From the NCBI GenBank assembly GCA_031553885.1, contig JAVBKV010000075.1, positions 1-17,575 on the forward strand: a DNA stretch of 17,575 bases, in the 5' to 3' direction. Position 1 is the first letter of the stretch; every line of letters starts with the position of its first letter. The notes under the pieces are model-generated. The model was given only the letters and a program-made list of their open reading frames with translations, did not search any database and was not told the origin of the DNA. Both the position numbers and the translations under genes were made by a program. Positions 14,384 to 17,575 of this stretch are shown here, in pieces. Origin of the DNA: JAVBKV01 sp031553885. Its GTDB lineage: Bacteria > Bacteroidota > Bacteroidia > Bacteroidales > Azobacteroidaceae.

Positions 14384-16162
14384 TTATTCCATTTTGAATT
14401 CAGCATGTGTTATTTCCCGTTTAAAAGAGTAGAATTCCAATACCTTCTCTCCATCCCTGTTTTTATTTTCTTTCATTTCCAGTAACTGGAATGAATAGTC
14501 GTTTCCATAGCGTTGAAGAACCTTTTGAAAGCTATCTTTCCCTACCAGTAAAAAACCTTTTTCGGGTTTTTCTTTTTCAAAATTGCGGAAATTATTATGA
14601 AAATAAAAATTCAGGCCATACATATTGCTGTATTCCAGCAGGTTGTTCATTACGAAAACATTGTTGTCTTCAATGGGATAAATCTTTTGTAATTCTTCCG
14701 CAATGGGCTTACTACTAACTCCGTCTTTGAACGCAGGAAGAAAGATTCCGTCTAAAACCAGGTTGATAACCAGGTAGGTTGCAATGGTTGTATATAGAAT
14801 TTTCAGGTTATTCTTTTTCCATAATTGGCTGAAAAGCACATATAATGCAGATATCAGTAAGCAAAACAGTACAATGTACAGTATCTGAGGAGAATTTAAC
14901 GATTGCCAGGTTGCAGCCACATCGGCCAGGGTACGGCGGTGGCGGGTGAAAATTCCGGTTAATTGTACCGGATCTATTGTATGGGTCACAATCGTCAGAA
15001 GGCCCAGTATAACGATCAATGAGCCGACTGTTCCGATAATTAGACCGAATGCACGGCCTATTTTCCTGTGATATTCTGTCAGGTAAAGAACATATTGAGC
15101 AATAAATATGGCTAAAAACGGATAAACCGGCATCAGATAAACGCTTCGCTTGCTGGAAGGAATGCAGTAAAAGATGAAAATAACGACAATGGATACCAAT
15201 GAGAACAGTTTAATTTTCGGCATGCCAAGCAGATTATTCCATATTTTTTTCAGGCCGGGGATCTTTCCGGAATATTTCAAACCAAAAAGGGAGAGGAACA
15301 ACAGGATACACCAGGGAATAAATCCGGCAATCAGAGTCACAAAGTTAAACCAAACCGGTTCTGTATGTCCCAGGTTGTATTGGATATTCAGATCGTCGGA
15401 ACCCAGGAAGCGGCCAAAATTCTCCGCCCAAACCAGGTCTGTGAATTCTTTTCCTCCGGTCTTGTAAGCCAGGTAGTACCAGATACCTGGAAGAACCAGG
15501 GAGGACAGGGCAATCGGTACTAATTTGACGATTATCTTCCAGCAGTTATAACGTAACAATAACAGGTAAACACCGAAAACAAGCAGGGGCAGCAGGATTC
15601 CTACCGGGCCTTTGGTCAATGCCGCTAATCCCAGTATGATCGGAATCTCGATCGGAAAGCCGCGAGTGTCTTTTCGTTCTTCCCAGCGGAACAGGCGCAT
15701 CAATCCGAGGATAATAAAAAAGGTTAGTAACATATCCACCCGGGCCGTCATGGCCGAGCGATGCAGTTCAAAACTGGTCAGCAAAATCAGACAGGCTAAA
15801 AAAGCCTCCTGGGACTTGAGGTTTCTTCCGAAGAAAATAAAACAAATCCCGATCAAAAAAATAAACGCTAATGCCGAAGGCAGACGGGAAGTGAATGGAG
15901 TTACCTCTCCTCCCGGCATGGAGAAAACAGCCATTAACCAATGGGTCAACGGTGGTTTATAGGCCAATTCATCCGCGTAAACCTGGGGCAGTATCCAGTT
16001 GTTTTTTTCTAGCATGGACACGGCAACCGAAGCCTCCCGGGGTTCGCCTTTGGTGTAAAACTCTCCGCAACCGATCCAGCAAAGCGTGCTGATAGCTGCA
16101 ATCAGAAGCAAAAGCGTCAATGGTTTTTGCAGGTAAAAATACTGTAATGTCGGAGCTCTCAT
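14384..16162 (-). CDS. ArnT-like (GT83/GT-C) integral membrane glycosyltransferase
   Basis: A 592-residue polytopic protein of the ArnT/PMT superfamily, which uses undecaprenyl- or dolichyl-linked sugar donors outside the cytoplasmic membrane. The first membrane segment (about 13-32) is followed by the first external loop with the catalytic-type acidic motif GEPREA (39-44) and YKPPLTHW (68-75), both typical of ArnT. About a dozen hydrophobic segments run to residue 470, with SSKRSVYLMPVYPFLAIF in the region where ArnT has its KxxxYxLP motif. A soluble C-terminal domain of about 120 residues follows. No aminoarabinose synthesis genes are adjacent, so the sugar and acceptor (lipid A, another glycolipid or a protein) are unknown. 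It is the first gene of a three-gene leftward operon. Confidence 0.88.
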   Translation of the reverse strand: MRAPTLQYFYLQKPLTLLLLIAAISTLCWIGCGEFYTKGEPREASVAVSMLEKNNWILPQVYADELAYKPPLTHWLMAVFSMPGGEVTPFTSRLPSALAFIFLIGICFIFFGRNLKSQEAFLACLILLTSFELHRSAMTARVDMLLTFFIILGLMRLFRWEERKDTRGFPIEIPIILGLAALTKGPVGILLPLLVFGVYLLLLRYNCWKIIVKLVPIALSSLVLPGIWYYLAYKTGGKEFTDLVWAENFGRFLGSDDLNIQYNLGHTEPVWFNFVTLIAGFIPWCILLFLSLFGLKYSGKIPGLKKIWNNLLGMPKIKLFSLVSIVVIFIFYCIPSSKRSVYLMPVYPFLAIFIAQYVLYLTEYHRKIGRAFGLIIGTVGSLIVILGLLTIVTHTIDPVQLTGIFTRHRRTLADVAATWQSLNSPQILYIVLFCLLISALYVLFSQLWKKNNLKILYTTIATYLVINLVLDGIFLPAFKDGVSSKPIAEELQKIYPIEDNNVFVMNNLLEYSNMYGLNFYFHNNFRNFEKEKPEKGFLLVGKDSFQKVLQRYGNDYSFQLLEMKENKNRDGEKVLEFYSFKREITHAEFKME

Positions 16163-16188
16163 TATTCTGTTCGATCGGTTTGTAATTG

Positions 16189-16196
16189 CAAATATA
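16189..16196 (-). promoter_or_regulatory. -7 box TATATTTG of the ArnT-like operon
   Basis: TATATTTG on the minus strand lies 26 bp ahead of the start codon at 16162 and matches the consensus. It should drive the ArnT-like, DUF3127 and nuclease genes. It is divergent from the riboflavin synthase promoter 40 bp away. Confidence 0.6.
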
Positions 16197-16229
16197 AAGG
16201 ATTATTTTTATTATTCCATTCAATTTGCT

Positions 16230-16237
16230 TACCTTTG
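16230..16237 (+). promoter_or_regulatory. -7 box TACCTTTG of the riboflavin synthase operon
   Basis: TACCTTTG fits TAnnTTTG, 19 bp ahead of the start at 16257. The short distance leaves no room for an FMN riboswitch in the leader, so riboflavin synthase is not controlled that way here. Confidence 0.6.
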
Positions 16238-16256
16238 AAGTTTAAAATGTATGATT

Positions 16257-16859
16257 ATGTTTTCAGGAATAGTTGAAGAAGCGGCTCCCATCGTGGGCTT
16301 GAATGCAGATCAGGGAAATCTGCACATTACAATGAAATGTTCATTTGTTGATGAGTTGAAAGTAGATCAGAGTGTGGCGCATAACGGCGTTTGTCTGACG
16401 GTTGTGAGTAAATCTGCAGACACATACACCGTTACGGCAATTAAAGAAACACTGGAGCGCTCTAATCTTGGAGTGCTGAAGGTAGGAGATAAGGTCAATC
16501 TGGAGCGTAGCATGCAGATGAACGGACGTTTGGACGGGCATATCGTTCAGGGACATGTGGATCAGACTGCTGTTTGCACGCAACTGGAAGAAGCCGATGG
16601 AAGCTGGTACTATACCTTTGAATATGCATTTGATAAAGCGATGGCTCAACAAGGCTATATGACGGTGGAAAAAGGATCCGTATGTGTCAATGGAGTCAGC
16701 CTGACCGTTTGCAATTCGAAGGACAATAGCTTTCAGGTTGCGATCATTCCTTATACCTATGAATTTACTAATTTTCATCAGATTAAGCCGGGTACTGTGG
16801 TTAACCTGGAATTCGACATTATTGGAAAATACCTCAGTAAATTGCAGAAATTCAAATGA
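16257..16859 (+). CDS. ribE: Riboflavin synthase, alpha chain
   Basis: A 200-residue enzyme that makes riboflavin from two molecules of 6,7-dimethyl-8-ribityllumazine, the last step of riboflavin synthesis, in the cytoplasm. It has two homologous lumazine-binding barrels. The first is MFSGIVEEA with HNGVCLTVV (about residues 42-50); the second has MNGRLDGHIVQGHVDQTA (about 85-102) with GVSLTV (about 145). A C-terminal trimerisation helix includes YLSKLQKF. I start at the second ATG (16257), since MF(S/T)GI is the conserved N-terminus and lies in the active site. An ATG two codons earlier (16251) is also in frame. The stop codon overlaps the nitroreductase start (ATGA), so the two are translationally coupled. 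Confidence 0.96.
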   Translation: MFSGIVEEAAPIVGLNADQGNLHITMKCSFVDELKVDQSVAHNGVCLTVVSKSADTYTVTAIKETLERSNLGVLKVGDKVNLERSMQMNGRLDGHIVQGHVDQTAVCTQLEEADGSWYYTFEYAFDKAMAQQGYMTVEKGSVCVNGVSLTVCNSKDNSFQVAIIPYTYEFTNFHQIKPGTVVNLEFDIIGKYLSKLQKFK

Positions 16860-17401
16860 ACAATTTTCTTGATTTAGTAAAATCCCGCCAGAGCGATCGG
16901 GCTTTTGATGCTTCTCGTCCGGTTGAAAAAGAAAAGATCGAGCGGATCCTGGAGGCAGCCCGTATGGCTCCTTCGGCGTGTAACGCGCAGCCCTGGCATT
17001 TCATCGTTGTCGATGAACCCGAGCTGAAAAATAAGCTGGCAGATGCGACTGCTTCCCGGTTGCTGAATATCAATCATTTTACGAAACAAGCCCCGGTTCA
17101 CATTGTGATTGTAGAAGAAAAAGTTAATTTTTCCTCGGGTTTCGGATCACTTGTTAAAGATAAGAATTTTGCTCACGTAGATGTGGGTATTGCTGCTGCT
17201 CACCTGACTCTTGCTGCTCAGGACGAAGGGTTGGGAACCTGTATCCTGGGTTGGTTCGACGAGACTAAAGTCCGTAAATTGCTGAACATTCCTTCCAATC
17301 GCCGGGTGTTGCTGGATGTTGTTGTCGGCTATTCTACACAACCCCTGAGAGAAAAGAAACGGAAGCCGGTACAGGAGGTTATTTCTTATAATAAATATTA
17401 A
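16856..17401 (+). CDS. Nitroreductase-family FMN oxidoreductase
   Basis: A 181-residue FMN-dependent nitroreductase-fold enzyme of the small cytoplasmic type that usually dimerises around two FMN. The signature parts are the FMN phosphate site SRQSDRAFD (10-18), the loop ARMAPSACNAQPWHFIVV (about 35-52), the helix HVDVGIAAAHLTLAAQDEGLGTCILGWFD in the middle, and the basic region VVVGYSTQPLREKKRKP near the end. The natural substrate of such proteins is rarely known (quinones, flavins or nitro compounds in vitro). The start codon overlaps the riboflavin synthase stop codon by 4 bp, so a flavoenzyme is coupled to flavin supply. The gene is the last of a two-gene operon. Confidence 0.93.
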   Translation: MNNFLDLVKSRQSDRAFDASRPVEKEKIERILEAARMAPSACNAQPWHFIVVDEPELKNKLADATASRLLNINHFTKQAPVHIVIVEEKVNFSSGFGSLVKDKNFAHVDVGIAAAHLTLAAQDEGLGTCILGWFDETKVRKLLNIPSNRRVLLDVVVGYSTQPLREKKRKPVQEVISYNKY

Positions 17402-17404
17402 GGT

Positions 17405-17421
17405 AGGCTTTCAAAAAGCCT
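17405..17421 (+). terminator. Short hairpin after the nitroreductase gene
   Basis: AGGCTTT (17405-17411) and AAAGCCT (17415-17421) form a perfect 7-bp stem with a 3-nt loop, immediately after the stop codon. No U-tract follows, so termination may be inefficient or may depend on the larger hairpin at 17465-17499. Confidence 0.4.
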
Positions 17422-17464
17422 GTCATAGTGAGCAATAGAGGCTCATTCGCTCAATAAAAAAGAC

Positions 17465-17499
17465 AATCCCAACCGATTCATTATGAATTAGTTGGGATT
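17465..17499. terminator. Hairpin AATCCCAAC/GTTGGGATT, probable terminator
   Basis: AATCCCAAC (17465-17473) pairs perfectly with GTTGGGATT (17491-17499). Inside, ATTCA (17476-17480) pairs with TGAAT (17484-17488). On the plus strand the stem leads into TTTTG, and on the minus strand a run of T (complement of AATAAAAAAG at 17453-17462) follows, so it could act in both directions. It could instead be part of the terminal region of a mobile element that continues past the window. Confidence 0.45.
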
Positions 17500-17504
17500 T
17501 TGTG

Positions 17505-17512
17505 TATCTTTG
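17505..17512 (+). promoter_or_regulatory. Outward-facing -7 box TATCTTTG near the window end
   Basis: TATCTTTG matches TAnnTTTG. The remaining 63 bases to the window end contain no start codon with a visible reading frame, so they would be the leader of a gene beyond the window. Within the leader CCCCG and CGGGG (17518-17522 and about 17548-17552) can pair. Nothing else in 17402-17575 looks like a gene. Confidence 0.45.
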
Positions 17513-17575
17513 TTTGTCCCCCGATAATAGGGTTTCGAGGCCAAAAACGGGGAAATCACGCTAAAAAATACAGCA

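Noticed and set aside
16163..16256. FMN riboswitch ahead of riboflavin synthase
   Set aside because: The plus-strand promoter lies about 20 bp before the start codon, leaving no space for the aptamer.

Overview
The window looks like the chromosome of a Bacteroidales (Bacteroidota) bacterium. Three things point there. Many intergenic regions carry the Bacteroides-type -7 box TAnnTTTG close to start codons. The gene families are typical of the phylum: a DUF3127 protein, an AddB-like PD-(D/E)XK nuclease of about 960 residues, and an rpsF-rpsR-rplI operon without priB/ssb. Protein sequence and base composition (moderate GC, AT-rich spacers) also fit. I cannot name the genus. No tRNA, rRNA, CRISPR or complete mobile element is visible. 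Almost everything is a recognisable housekeeping or envelope gene.

Layout. 1-188: no gene; two strong hairpins that end the leftward unit. 189-7834 (all minus strand): a tripartite efflux cassette read as TetR regulator, TolC-like outer-membrane factor, membrane-fusion lipoprotein, RND pump of the proton/hydrophobe type, then a small PII-like protein and a Tat-exported sugar isomerase-like TIM barrel. The last two have their own promoter, which sits on the edge of a long inverted repeat. A 28-bp palindrome in front of the TetR gene is the likely operator. 7919-9057 (minus): ribosomal proteins S6, S18 and L9 with promoter and intrinsic terminator. 9128-10602 (minus): a membrane-anchored helix-hairpin-helix protein and a LolD-type ABC ATPase.

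10697-11087 (plus): a free-standing gene with its own promoter and terminator, encoding a small secreted lysine-rich protein with three Cys-Cys pairs. 11086-16196 (minus): an ArnT-like glycosyltransferase, a DUF3127 protein ending in an SSB-like acidic tip (DDLPF), and an AddB-like nuclease with the complete four-cysteine iron-sulfur pattern, read in that order. 16230-17401 (plus): riboflavin synthase and a nitroreductase-family flavoprotein, overlapping by 4 bp. 17402-17575: hairpins and an outward-facing promoter for a gene beyond the window.

No clearly new multi-gene defence or mobile system is visible. The most interesting items are the PII-like protein attached to a hydrophobe-type RND pump, the SSB-tipped DUF3127 protein beside a recombination nuclease, the Cys-pair protein, and the long inverted repeat at 1396-1458.
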